Positions 30,893 to 41,655 are shown, numbered from the stretch's first letter. The stretch: DNA of 64,000 bases from Martensiomyces pterosporus (GCA_025201845.1 MU603930.1:228310-292309), one strand, 5' to 3'. Notes: generated by a model not told the origin, from the letters alone. Numbers and translations: made by a program.

Positions 30893-31717
30893 GTCTAGCT
30901 GCTAACCTGCTTGACTGCTGCTTTGAGGCGCCGGGCTTCTGCAGTGACCCAAAAACAAGGGCTGCTTGTTGGCGAGTGGTTTGTGGTGATGCCCTCCTTG
31001 CTCCTTGATATCTGCACCCAACTCCCTCTTTTGCACCTGTCCACTCTCTGGTTGTTTACTATATCCTATTCTTGTGTGCAGTCCCGCGGCGTGTACGACA
31101 CCAGCCTGTGGTCCAGCGTGTACGCGAGGCTCTTGGCGCACACTACTCCGCTCCACTCCACCCAACTCAGCCTTGCTCCATTCCATTGCACCCACTCATC
31201 CATACTCAACCGCTACTTGCTGCTGCTGCTGCTGCTGCTATTACTACCTGCCTATTTCGTTCCACGCGAACCCTCGTTTCCCTTCTTCGCGTCCTGATTG
31301 TCTCTTGCGCTTGGCTGCAAAACCTTGTTCTTGTACAAATCCCTCTCCTCCTGCTTGCCACCATTAAATCCCCTCTATTATTCCTGCCGTCGCCGTTGCC
31401 ACCGCCGACTTTGGTGCTGCTGCTGCGCCGACCACACAGTTAGTGACTGCTTGCACTCCTAGGGCCTAGAGCTTATTAACTTTCATAGTACGTCTCTGGG
31501 CACGGCGCCTTTCTCGCTCTTTCTCTTCCCCGGCTCAATTCTATTTTTTGCTTCCGCCTTTGATGCGCAGGCATAGAAGGAGCCATGGTGACCAGGCCGT
31601 ATATTATATACACTGCCCATTTCGCGAAGCATGAGAATCACGCTTGCTGTCTTACAACCCCCCTGCCCACACAACAATGCCTGCCCTTCCAGCCACTGTC
31701 ACTGGTTTCATCTCCAA

Positions 31718-31865
31718 TTGCATTTTTAATATCCACATCGACGATTCTATATTTTCTTTGTGTGCCTTTTTTATTCATTTCACTTGTCTACTTGCATTTT
31801 TAATATCCACATCGACGATTCTATATTTTCTTTGTGTGCCTTTTTTATTCATTTCACTTGTCTAT
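31718..31865. repeat. perfect 74-bp tandem duplication in the CHS4-like leader
   Basis: Two head-to-tail copies, 31718-31791 and 31792-31865, agree at 73 of 74 positions by eye. The unit is T-rich, starts ttgcatttttaatatccaca and ends before cttgtcta. It lies directly upstream of the pyrimidine tract and AG at 31882-31883. Confidence 0.93.
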
Positions 31866-32163
31866 TTCTCATTCTCGCAATAGATCATCGCACCGCACCG
31901 CACCGCACCGTGTTTGTTCGAGCACGGTGAAGCAGGCGCTTTTTTTTGGAGGACCACAGGGTACAGCAGCCTGATTTTATTCTGTCTGGCACAACTAGCT
32001 AGGACTACGCCTACCGCATCAGCTCACAGCGAGCAACCACAGCAGCCAGGGCACAAATCCCCCCTTGCCAGCTTTGCTTCTTTGTAAGGGAAACAAGAAT
32101 CTGCTTTTGTTACAGCTCCTCACACGTTATTAAGGCCGAGGAAGGCGAGCTATACCTCCATCC

Positions 32164-35100
32164 ATGTCATCCAGCAACCAATTTCGTCGCGCAACAGCCA
32201 GGGTTGCTATGCCTGGTGCCAATGGTGGAGGGAACCAGCAACCAAACTACCCTCCCCAGCAGCCATCACCGTACCACCAGTACCAGCAGCAGTACCAGCA
32301 GCAACAGCAGCCGCGCTACCCGCAACGCCCCAGCCACCCGCCTGAATACCCTCACCCGTCTCCTCATCAACAGGGAGGTATCCCTCCGCCATACAATAAT
32401 CAGGCTCAAGGTGGGCAGCAACAGCCTCCAATCCCCGGGTCTATCCAGCGATATGGAAACAGCGCCTCTGCTGCCGCACCACGCGATTTTCAGTTTCAGC
32501 CTTCCCCGCAGCCACGTCCACTGCATGCCTACCAGCAGCAACTCCAGCCCGTGCCCCCTCAGAGTGACCAGAGCGATGGCTATGACAGCACGATAGCTCC
32601 GTCAGCTCCGCGTTCCGCCCCTGGATCAGACCAACATCGTCAGCAGCAACTCAACAATCCGCAATGGGATAGCAACGAGGGCGGCTCTGAACAGGCGTTG
32701 GACATGCACAGCCAGCGCTGGAATGCTCAGCAACAGCAGCACTCCAAACAACACGCGCCACCCGTACCCGCCGATTCTGGCATAAACAGCAGTTCGTTTG
32801 CCACCACGTCTGTAGATAGCACCGAGGCTGCTAACTCGACACTGGCTCCGAGCTCGCTAACAGATGATTTCCAGCGCATGAGTATCAGATCAAATGCACA
32901 AGGGAACCAAACTGGAGCGCCAACAGCCCAGAAATTGCAGAGGCAGGGGCCAGCTCCACCTAAAAGCGAGCCGCCAGTTCACAGAACACACGCTCCCCCA
33001 CACAAGATGCTGTCGTCGGATGCTCTGCGGAAGAGAGAGCAGGAGCTAGAGGACGAGTACGACAACGACGACGGCAGTATGGGCATAGATATGGATTCGT
33101 CACTGTTCCCATCAACCGCAACGCAGATGGCAAGAATCAGGCACTCGGACAAGTATGGGCCTGCGACCGCCACAACCTCGCCCTCTATTCCGACCAGCAC
33201 CACAAACAGCACCCTCCAATCGCCATCTCCTGACACATCCACGTCACCAGGTAAGAAAAGCACAGCCACCGCAGATAACATGAGTACTACAAACCCAACA
33301 CCACCATCATTGCCAGTTACACGATGCACGCACCCTAATCGGAGCCACGCCGGCTCCAAGTTTCATGCTTGTCGGCCTGATGTCGACGCGGGTGCTGCAA
33401 GCGGTGAAGGCAGGGTGTTCCAATCAGACAAAACTGGCTCTGGATCTGGCCTTCGCAAAACCCTGTCCACCCTCACATCGCTCGTGAGCGCAACGCCCAT
33501 CCCTCAACGTTCACCTGCTCTTGGTGCCTCTGATTCGCCTTCCAAAGGACGGCACTTGCACCGTCGGCTCAGGGATGGTGGCACCACGAAGCAGTGCGCT
33601 CAGCCCTCTCTAGATGTATTTGGTGCTGCTAACTCTCATCCAAGTGCGCCAGGGCGCTTCAACCGGATACCAACCTTTGTTGTCCGTTCCAAGCTGTCCA
33701 AAAACGGCACACTGAAGGCATCCGCCGTCAATCCGTGTAAAGTTCGCGCCGATTCTATGTGGTCCAGAAAAGCACCACGCTATGTACCCCCATCAATTGC
33801 CACACTAGAAAATGCAGCCACCACCACCACCACCACCACTGTTCCTCGCATCACTGCCAATATCGTAGCCACACCATTCAGCATCTCTGACCACATCCCC
33901 AAGCTTTCAGCAAACCCTACGAACTCCTTTGCCGGTGCATCTTGCCGTCTCCTTGACCCTGTAGCATTCAGCCCAGCACCAGCCCCGGCCGCTGCTGTCT
34001 CTAACTTGCGAAATGGTGCTCCGCGAAACATGTCGCCCCATGTTGCTCATCCACGGATCGATACTGCAGCTGCACAGCGCCTGCAAAGTAGAGTGGTAGG
34101 CTCGGGTCCATCATCGGCTCTGCACTCGGGGTCTTCGACTAGCAACGGATCTCCTGTCCCTGTGCATGGTTCACAGGAATACCAAGACGATGGGTTTGAT
34201 ACCGCAGACCGCCAGCACTACAGCACACATGGAGGCGCCCCTCAGCAGCACCATGGCGGCAGCAGCAACAACAGCAGCATGTCACCCTACTCAAACACCT
34301 CTCCATACAGCTATCCTCAGGGTGTTTATCCGGTGCCAAACGCAAATGTGCGCTCGGTGCCAGGATCCCCGGGCCCTGGTGGTCCTTACGGCGGAGCTGT
34401 CTATGGCCAGCATAACGCAGCCTCGACCTACAGCCAATCTAGCAGCGGCGATGGGTTCGCTGGCCCAGAAAATGCGGCCACGTTCCAGCACCCGGCTGGG
34501 ATGCAGTCGTGGACGGACAGCAACAACTCGCTGCCCTTGGCAGTGCCAGCACAGCTCGCAGATAGGGGCAGCCCCAGTAGCGGATCAAGCAGTGCAGTCG
34601 GAATAGCTCCTATTGCGAATCTGCCATCGGCAAGGGCCATGCCAAGCGGCCCAGCTGCAAAGCTGCCGCCGCCTACAGTGGCCAGCCTCGAAGCGTATCG
34701 CGCCAGCATTAAGCGCTCGCACGACCCGGCCGCGCAGCTGGAATTTGCCAAGTATGTACTTGAGCACGCCCAGGGGATGGCAGAGCAGGAGCAGAACGCC
34801 AAGCTACGGAACAAGCGGTATCAGCAGCTGACCGCTGAGGGCCTCAAGTGGGTCAAGAAGCTTGCTGGAAGCGGGATCACAGTGCATCGAACCAACATTG
34901 CTGCCGAATCGCAGTTCTTCCTTGGCACTGTGTACTCACAGGGCATCTATGGCGTGGAGCGCGACGACTCCAAGGCGTTTTCCTACTACCAGCAGGCATC
35001 CAAGGCGCAGCACGCAGAGGCGAACTACCGCACAGCTGTGTGCTACGAAGTCGGAGTTGGCACACGTCGCGACGCTGCCCGAGCAGTGCAGTTCTACCGC

Positions 35101-35817
35101 AAGGCAGCCGCCCAGAGCAATGTGCCATCCATGTACAAGCTTGGAGTGATCCTTATCAAGGGACTGCTGGGAGTGACGCCTGCGCCGCGTGAGGGCATTA
35201 CCTGGCTCAAGCGAGGCGCTGAAAACGCCACGCCAGAGTGCCCGCACTCGCTGCATGAGCTGGCACTGTGCCACGAGGTGGGTGGGATCCCTGGGCTGAT
35301 CCCTGACGAGAGATACTCGCGCGAGCTGTACATCAAGGCAGGCAAGCTTGGCTATGTCCCGTCACAGGTGAGGCTTGGGCAGGCATACGAGTACGGAACC
35401 CTTGGGTGTCCGATCGATCCGCGCCGCTCGATTGGATGGTACACGCGTGCGGCTGAAAAGCGCGATCCCGACGCTGAGCTGGCGCTCTCGGGCTGGTATC
35501 TTACTGGCGCTGAGCCATACATCCCTCAGAACGACCTCGAAGCGTACCTCTGGGCACGCAGAGCCGCCGACAGCGGGCTTGCCAAGGCAGAGTATGCGGT
35601 TGGGTACTACTACGAGTGCGGCATTGGCGTGACCCAGCCAGACGTGTCTGAGGCGCGGACGTGGTACATCAAGGCGGCTCAAAAGGGCAACCGCCGAGCT
35701 ATCCACAGGCTTGAGGAGCTGAAGCGAATGGGCATTCATGGTGCGTCTAAGCGCCAGATGGCACGCCCCCGCCGAGGCAAGGGCGGCGGCCCGGACGACG
35801 GCTGCAAGCCTATGTGA
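32164..35817 (+). CDS. Chs4/Skt5-like activator of chitin synthase (Sel1 repeats)
   Basis: 1217 residues. The first ~250 are Gln-, Pro- and Ser-rich with YQQQYQQQQQPRYPQRP-type runs. A second disordered, basic part reaches to about residue 830. The C-terminal ~340 residues carry about seven Sel1 repeats, among them AESQFFLGTVYSQGIYGVER, AVCYEVGVGTRRDAARAVQF and KAEYAVGYYYECGIGV. The order and the sequence ALSGWYLTGAEPYIPQND match the Chs4/Skt5 family. The protein ends CKPM, which has the form of a CaaX prenylation box like that of yeast Chs4. Family knowledge: Chs4 binds and activates the class IV chitin synthase at the bud neck or tip. A GTAAG at 33251 and an in-phase acceptor at 34068-34069 would remove 819 bp if used. 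Confidence 0.87.
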   Translation: MSSSNQFRRATARVAMPGANGGGNQQPNYPPQQPSPYHQYQQQYQQQQQPRYPQRPSHPPEYPHPSPHQQGGIPPPYNNQAQGGQQQPPIPGSIQRYGNSASAAAPRDFQFQPSPQPRPLHAYQQQLQPVPPQSDQSDGYDSTIAPSAPRSAPGSDQHRQQQLNNPQWDSNEGGSEQALDMHSQRWNAQQQQHSKQHAPPVPADSGINSSSFATTSVDSTEAANSTLAPSSLTDDFQRMSIRSNAQGNQTGAPTAQKLQRQGPAPPKSEPPVHRTHAPPHKMLSSDALRKREQELEDEYDNDDGSMGIDMDSSLFPSTATQMARIRHSDKYGPATATTSPSIPTSTTNSTLQSPSPDTSTSPGKKSTATADNMSTTNPTPPSLPVTRCTHPNRSHAGSKFHACRPDVDAGAASGEGRVFQSDKTGSGSGLRKTLSTLTSLVSATPIPQRSPALGASDSPSKGRHLHRRLRDGGTTKQCAQPSLDVFGAANSHPSAPGRFNRIPTFVVRSKLSKNGTLKASAVNPCKVRADSMWSRKAPRYVPPSIATLENAATTTTTTTVPRITANIVATPFSISDHIPKLSANPTNSFAGASCRLLDPVAFSPAPAPAAAVSNLRNGAPRNMSPHVAHPRIDTAAAQRLQSRVVGSGPSSALHSGSSTSNGSPVPVHGSQEYQDDGFDTADRQHYSTHGGAPQQHHGGSSNNSSMSPYSNTSPYSYPQGVYPVPNANVRSVPGSPGPGGPYGGAVYGQHNAASTYSQSSSGDGFAGPENAATFQHPAGMQSWTDSNNSLPLAVPAQLADRGSPSSGSSSAVGIAPIANLPSARAMPSGPAAKLPPPTVASLEAYRASIKRSHDPAAQLEFAKYVLEHAQGMAEQEQNAKLRNKRYQQLTAEGLKWVKKLAGSGITVHRTNIAAESQFFLGTVYSQGIYGVERDDSKAFSYYQQASKAQHAEANYRTAVCYEVGVGTRRDAARAVQFYRKAAAQSNVPSMYKLGVILIKGLLGVTPAPREGITWLKRGAENATPECPHSLHELALCHEVGGIPGLIPDERYSRELYIKAGKLGYVPSQVRLGQAYEYGTLGCPIDPRRSIGWYTRAAEKRDPDAELALSGWYLTGAEPYIPQNDLEAYLWARRAADSGLAKAEYAVGYYYECGIGVTQPDVSEARTWYIKAAQKGNRRAIHRLEELKRMGIHGASKRQMARPRRGKGGGPDDGCKPM

Positions 35818-38472
35818 TGCAGACTCGCTACGGCGTGGGCGCGGCAGGCACCCGCACAGACTGCCTTGCCATGCTGCTGCTGCCGCTGATACTGTATGGC
35901 TGCTAGCACCCTGGGCTGCTGCATGCCGTATGCTCGCACACTAATTCAACATACACGCTGGCGTCCTCTTTCCTACACCTCCCCCCTATTACCCTTGTTA
36001 CAACAGCCTGAAGCAGAAGCTGCTTTCCTTTCTTTCCTTTTTGCGAATACACACATGCACATGAATCTGCCATGCCCTGCAAGGTGCCATCCTAGTCGAT
36101 GGCTGCTGCGTGTGTGGCTGCTGGCATACGGGTAGATTCCCGTTCATATATCGAACAAAGAACAGATCCTTGCTCAAGCGGGCGGTTCAGAAAACAGCGG
36201 CATCGAATGCCTCTGCCATTTCCGCCTATTGGCGTGGCATTCCATTCGGTGTTTTTTGACCGCTAGATTCGCTGGTTCTTTCGCGACAATAGGCGGGGGC
36301 CACTGCTGCTGCTGCTGCTGCAATAAGCAAGCAAGTTTCTCGCTGGGCTCGGCATCCTCGACACAAAAACAAACAGACACGCACACATAAACACCACGCA
36401 CGCACAAATGGACATTGTTCTTGGGCAATAATGCGTTTAAAAGGCTCATGGATTCCGCTATCAATGAGTTGGTCGATGGCGCTGAGAGCCAAGAGCCAGG
36501 CGGCAAACGCGGCAAGGCGAAAAAGGCAGGATAGCCCTTCTTGCTAGACGCCCTCACAGCACAAGCGCAGGCACAGAGCGCAGGCTGCTTATAAACGAGC
36601 TGCATGTATGCAGCGTAAATCGCAAGGCACAATAAGCATTGTGCACATCCTTCTCTTGCTTTCTACGCTCCAGCTTCACACTGGCTGGCCGCCATATCCA
36701 CTTTGGCGGCAGTTATCGCGATAGTGTGTGACAATGTCGCGCTTTCCGCTCAAGCCATGGCTGCCCGAGTGCGCCAGGCTGGCGCGCCCAGCCGGAGCGC
36801 TGGCCGGAGGAGTGCCAAGGGACTGAAGCAAAGCACAATTCCATCCAGCCTGCAAAGCCCTTGCCTGCGTGCTGTGGAGAAGGGAGCGGGTGCCTTTGGT
36901 GCAGCTTTCCAGAGGTCCCTGGTACACAACCCCATGGGCGCACCCGCCCCTCTTGCTCTCCCAGCATAAATGGACATCCCTCCCCTCCCTCCTTGATGGG
37001 GTGTGGATTGTCTTTCATACTTGAGGACAATCGACAATGGCCAGCATACACCGGCCATCGGCAGTGCGCTGCTTTAATTAGTTTTATTTTCTCTCCCATC
37101 TCCTTTGCCCGCTCTTCATAGTAGCAACCAAGCAGGCAAGCAGACAGGCAGGCAGGCAGGCAAGCAAACGCACATGCACGCTGCAGACCAGAGCGAATGC
37201 TTGCGCCTGCCTGTGCCTCCCCTCCATTCGCCCGCTGTGCTCCCCACACATGCACTCCTCGCAAAAGAGCCCTGGCCGCATATCCGCCTGAATTGCACAG
37301 CAGCGCCTTCACATATCAACCCCAATCCTTCGCACATCAGCACAGGCGTAGCACGGCACAGCCATCGTCGCCCTTTTGCTTTTCCTACAGGCGCAAGCAT
37401 GCCCTTTATTTACATACACGGCCTTAATTCATTACTTTGATGCTGCCACCTTGGCACATACGCAAACATACATACGCGCATATATAGATTGTAACTCCCG
37501 CTTCCGCTCCTGCGCCTCCGCCCTCTTCTGATTCCTCCTCTCTTTCTACCATCCGCGACCCCCTCTACCTCTTCCCCACGCCGCCCTGGAGTTCTGCAAA
37601 GGCACTGCATCCCTACGCCCGTGCACCGTAAGCGCGACTTGACAGCGATACTCAGGAGCTCATACCCTACGGAGCAGTCGACAGTTACGCCACTGCCCAC
37701 ACGGTTCTGGCTGGAGCGGAGGTAAGTGCTGCTGCGGCAGCTCCTATCCTTCACAGCATGCTTGCGCTGCTCACATCAACACCCTTTCTGGCTGGCACAC
37801 GCGCACCCTTGGCAGTTGCAATGCGCACTGCACGCAGGGCTCTTGCTGGGTGGCGGCAGCGCAACACCCACACGCATGCACACGCTTCTTTTATCGCTCC
37901 CCAGCTGGCCTTCTCGATCCCGCCTTTTTGCTGACCGCCGCAATTAATCGAAAGAAGGCATTAGGTGCATCCGACTACACACGTGAGATGCTCCGTTTAA
38001 TAATTTGCTACAGTCCTGCCGAGGACGAATGAAGGAGTGCGTGTCAAGTGCCCCTTCATTCTTCCTTTTTCTACGCTTCGTCTTGCGCACCTGCTACATA
38101 TGCACACACAGCGTCCAGTGTGCACGTTATTGCGTCAACGAGTATTTCCAATTTGCACAATTGAGCCGGCTAGATTATTCGTGTCCTCCCCCCACTTGCA
38201 CTCCCTCCCCGCTTTCTCCATTGCTGTTTGGTGCCTCAGCTCCTCCACCCCCGCCTCCCTTTGTTTGGAGCGTCTAAAGGGCTGGGGAGCGCAAGTAAGC
38301 TGGTTTCCAGCAGCAAATATCCACATCTATAGCATCCCAAGCACACCTCCCCTCTCGTCAGCGCACCCGCACGCTAATCGCTTTTCGCTCTACGCACCCC
38401 TTCTCATATGCACACATGTATATGCATTTGTCGCTGCTAGCGCATTGGCACACAATTTATTCTCTGTAGACG
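35818..38472. other. long intergenic and leader region before the 1060-residue gene
   Basis: 2.65 kb. I found no complete gene. It holds a CTG run at about 36303-36321, a CAGG/CAAG repeat at about 37130-37165 and a consensus GTAAGT donor at 37722 that ends a protein-like open stretch (about 37500-37721). A TGTAG acceptor at 38467-38469 lies right before the next ATG. A leader intron of 748 bp (37722-38469) is the simplest reading. Confidence 0.45.
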
Positions 38473-41400
38473 ATGCCAGACCCTCGTGTATTTCCACGGC
38501 TGGACCACTCGCCAACTTCGCGCTGCGACTCGGCGCCCTCCGCCGATGCACGCTCACACGACCAGGGCCAGTTTCGCTCGCTCTCACACACCCCACGCTC
38601 GCCGCGGCCCTCGCGGCTGCCCATACCCGGAGCCCCGCATTACTGGGCAAAGAGACGGCGAGTGCGTCAAGCTAGAATCGACAGCATCCTTGCAGCCAGC
38701 AAAATCAGAGAGCACAGAGGCGCGTACAGTCGAGTTGATGTGAAGGAGCTTCAGCTGGACCTCCGCAAGCAGATCCGCACCTGTGCGCGGGAGGTGGGGT
38801 GGCTGCTGAGCCCAAAGAGCCAGACAAAGCCTGCCAAAATGTCTCCACTCGCAAGTGCGGTGAGAAGCGCCGCCATCGATGAGGACGATATGATCGATGA
38901 CTATCTGGGCTCTGTTGTCGACGGTGGACTGCTGAATGGGGCTTCTGGAGCTGCTGCCGAATGGAGACTGGACTTTGACACTGTTCACGAAATTGTTTTT
39001 CTCAGGCACCTTGTCCGGCGGATGGTCCAACAAAGGCTGGAGCATCCGGATGCGGACATGCGCAAGAATGCAGAGGATTTCTTCAAGAGGCTGAATGCCG
39101 AGTCGCTCAAGAGACACATCCCTGTCCCTCGCCCCATTTGGGATGGGCCCTCATTCTACTATCCAGCACAAAAGCTCGAACTCTCATCTCAGTTGCGCCT
39201 TGCTGATGCACACCACATGGACGACGACGAATCATCTTCGTCCTCTGACGATGACAACTCGGACATTGACGGCCACGGCTCCAGGTTCGCTGGAACAAAC
39301 AACGCTGCCGCAGCGCGAGGCGTGCAGCATAGGGCACGCAGAAGGCGCGGCGGAGAGGCGTCGCCAGTTAGTCTCTCCTTGATGATTCGGCGCTATACAG
39401 AATATGTCTGCGAACAATGGAACAACACGGTCCCCCATTTGTTTCAGCTGCTGAATCCGCTTCCAGAGTGTGGCGTTGCCCTGGTCAACACGCTCAGCAG
39501 CATATTCAAGGTGCCAAGGTCCGACATTCGAGAGCCCGAGGCATACTACCTGTTTTCGACAGCAGCCGCTCAGGTTGCGTGCTATCCACTTGTTTGCATG
39601 GCAGAGAGCAGGCTCGTTGCATCATGCGACGACAATGACCCTCATGACTACGAGTCGTGGGTCTCGCATGGCGTCAGTGCCGCCTCATGCAGGATCCAGC
39701 TCCTGGCCCGCTTTGGCCAAAAGCTGGCAAGCAAGCCCTGGGACGTCGGTGCCCAGGACGTGCAGCACCTTGTTGACGAGTATGTGCGTTCCCGCAGCGA
39801 GCAGCCCCCGCCATCGCCGCTGACTCGGCAGAGGGGAGAAGGCAGCAGCCCCTATCTTCAGCAACGAGTAGCTGTCCACCGCAGTCTCTCCACGTCCATC
39901 GTTTCTGGACACCCAAGCCCTGTGTCGCTGTGCGATTTTCCGCGCAAGTCTATCGAAGAGAGCGCCGTCCGTGACATTGTCCATTCTGTTGTGGTCATGG
40001 CTGTCGCACATGGCCTCGGTTCGTTTGCCTCTGCCTGCGGAATGGTGCCAGACATTGACCATCCCGCAGGCTCGTATTTTGGCGACTTGGAAAGGCTCTT
40101 GCCGGTTGAGCAAGCTGCGGGTCCACCGCCCTGCACCGAATGGAGTCTAGCCTCGGATGGTGTGCAGCGCCAGCCAGCCAGCCAGCCTGTTCGGCTCGAC
40201 AGCAGCCTGGTGGACGAGGCTGAAAGGAACACTGTCCAGCTAATCCGCTGCCTACAGCAGTCGTTTCTCAACGAACACGGCCCCGAAGCAGCGTTCTCAC
40301 AGCCTACTAGCCACTTGTCATCGCATGCCTGCCAGGTTCCGCCGCCGCCTTCGTTGATGCTGCACCGCTTGTCTGGCACCAACACAAAGACAAGCACGTA
40401 CCTAAGCGGCTTGAAGTACACAGACCCCTTGGAGAACCAGCTGCCCCAGTTTGCTGCATATCGCCAAATGCGAGCTGCAAAGCTGTCCAAGTACGAGCTG
40501 CCGCCGGACAGCCGGCAGCAGTTTGGCGATGGCTGTGCCGACAATGCACCCAGCACCGCACACGCTGGCCAAGGCCATGCAGTGGGCACCGACAGTGGGT
40601 CGCCCAACACGGGGTGCAACTCGCAGCCAAGCGTCACTGCCCATTCTCAGTCTACACCACCACCACAGCACGAGCTAGCGCAATTGCCCCTGACTCGATC
40701 CCACCCGAGGTCGTGGAGCCAGCCGCACTCGCCTTACCAGTCGCGGAATGCCAGATCCATCCATCTGTCGCAGAGAGATGATCTCCGCTGGGATGTGCTG
40801 AGCGGCTACCTGAGACAGCAGCTCTCTATCGATGAGGATGCCCTCGGCAATGAGGTCCAGGTCGCTCGTGCACTCACAGGCCGGCCACTTACCGAGCCAA
40901 ATGCCACTGCTTCGCCAGAGGATGACTACGGCGTCTATCTGGCTGACACGACGTCCTCTCCTTTAAAGGCCGACAGGGCTGACCCCAACGCCGCCAGACA
41001 TGCCAGCGACATGGCCTTGGAGGATGACGCGAACATGAAACCCAAAAGCTGCAGCCTGGCAAGTGTTGTGTCCTTGCCTGGTGCCCAGCCTGACTGGCAT
41101 ATCCATCTAAACTCGGGCGAGGCATGCCACCAGCACACCGCCAGCCAGCCAACAAACACGCGGAAGTTCCACGATGCCATCTGGCATTTCACACTCAGCC
41201 TCTACCACATCTATGAGGAGTACTATTTCTACAACAAGTACAAAGACGAGACATCGCCGGATAGCTCTCAGCCGGATATAGGGCCGGCTGAATCCAGCAG
41301 CCGCCATCCCACGGCGACCGGCATGGCCACGCTGGCAGACGGCGTCTCGGCAGTGGATGCGGTTATGAATATCGACCTGGATGCGGATGTGGCCAATGCA

Positions 41401-41655
41401 GATGGACAGCAGCATTCGCCTAGTCCGCAATACAGCAAGTGGCTGAGCAGGGAGCTGAAGGACCACATTCGTGCCGTCGTGCGCAACCCCTCTTCAATAA
41501 CAGGGGTGATGGCTCAGTCGCCTGTGGCCACAGGCCTGAACCTCTGTGTTGCAGAGCTTGTTCACATAAACCTAATAATCTCTCTTGCTCAGCGACAGGC
41601 AGAGATCATTCATGGAATTCGAGCCATTCGCGAATATGAAAAAACGAAGCTGTAA
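38473..41655 (+). CDS. large unrecognised protein
   Basis: 1060 residues from the ATG at 38473. An in-frame TAG three nucleotides earlier forms a likely splice acceptor. No domain that I can name. The N-terminal 65 residues are Ser-, Pro- and Arg-rich. Residues ~85-240 are helical with RVDVKELQLDLRKQIRTCAR and EIVFLRHLVRRMVQQRLEHP. A Ser/Asp tract (DDDESSSSSDDDNSDIDG) separates these from a second helical block with CEQWNNTVPHLFQLLNPLPE. The rest alternates low-complexity and structured stretches, the last around FHDAIWHFTLSLYHIYEEYY. No signal peptide or membrane segment is evident. Codon use is like the neighbours', and the long uninterrupted frame argues that it is real. Confidence 0.8.
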   Translation: MPDPRVFPRLDHSPTSRCDSAPSADARSHDQGQFRSLSHTPRSPRPSRLPIPGAPHYWAKRRRVRQARIDSILAASKIREHRGAYSRVDVKELQLDLRKQIRTCAREVGWLLSPKSQTKPAKMSPLASAVRSAAIDEDDMIDDYLGSVVDGGLLNGASGAAAEWRLDFDTVHEIVFLRHLVRRMVQQRLEHPDADMRKNAEDFFKRLNAESLKRHIPVPRPIWDGPSFYYPAQKLELSSQLRLADAHHMDDDESSSSSDDDNSDIDGHGSRFAGTNNAAAARGVQHRARRRRGGEASPVSLSLMIRRYTEYVCEQWNNTVPHLFQLLNPLPECGVALVNTLSSIFKVPRSDIREPEAYYLFSTAAAQVACYPLVCMAESRLVASCDDNDPHDYESWVSHGVSAASCRIQLLARFGQKLASKPWDVGAQDVQHLVDEYVRSRSEQPPPSPLTRQRGEGSSPYLQQRVAVHRSLSTSIVSGHPSPVSLCDFPRKSIEESAVRDIVHSVVVMAVAHGLGSFASACGMVPDIDHPAGSYFGDLERLLPVEQAAGPPPCTEWSLASDGVQRQPASQPVRLDSSLVDEAERNTVQLIRCLQQSFLNEHGPEAAFSQPTSHLSSHACQVPPPPSLMLHRLSGTNTKTSTYLSGLKYTDPLENQLPQFAAYRQMRAAKLSKYELPPDSRQQFGDGCADNAPSTAHAGQGHAVGTDSGSPNTGCNSQPSVTAHSQSTPPPQHELAQLPLTRSHPRSWSQPHSPYQSRNARSIHLSQRDDLRWDVLSGYLRQQLSIDEDALGNEVQVARALTGRPLTEPNATASPEDDYGVYLADTTSSPLKADRADPNAARHASDMALEDDANMKPKSCSLASVVSLPGAQPDWHIHLNSGEACHQHTASQPTNTRKFHDAIWHFTLSLYHIYEEYYFYNKYKDETSPDSSQPDIGPAESSSRHPTATGMATLADGVSAVDAVMNIDLDADVANADGQQHSPSPQYSKWLSRELKDHIRAVVRNPSSITGVMAQSPVATGLNLCVAELVHINLIISLAQRQAEIIHGIRAIREYEKTKL

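Larger units (their letters stand above)
29333..32163. promoter_or_regulatory. long promoter and leader of the CHS4-like gene
   Basis: 2.8 kb without a supportable gene. TATATAAAA at 30016-30024 is a good TATA box, with CCAAT at 30006-30010 and a 17-T run at about 30056-30072. A GTAAGC donor at 30444 and a strong acceptor at 31080-31081 (pyrimidine tract ending TGTGCAG) suggest a leader intron of about 640 bp. A second acceptor-like site is at 31882-31883. Other contents: a CTGC repeat at 30867-30892, a CTG run near 31216-31238, a 74-bp tandem duplication and a CACCG repeat at about 31889-31910. Confidence 0.55.

Noticed and set aside
36418..36541. small plus-strand frame ending KRGKAKKAG
   Set aside because: It looks like a basic C-terminus (contains NAFKRLMDSAINELVDG), but no start codon or convincing splice acceptor precedes it and I could not connect it to any other exon.
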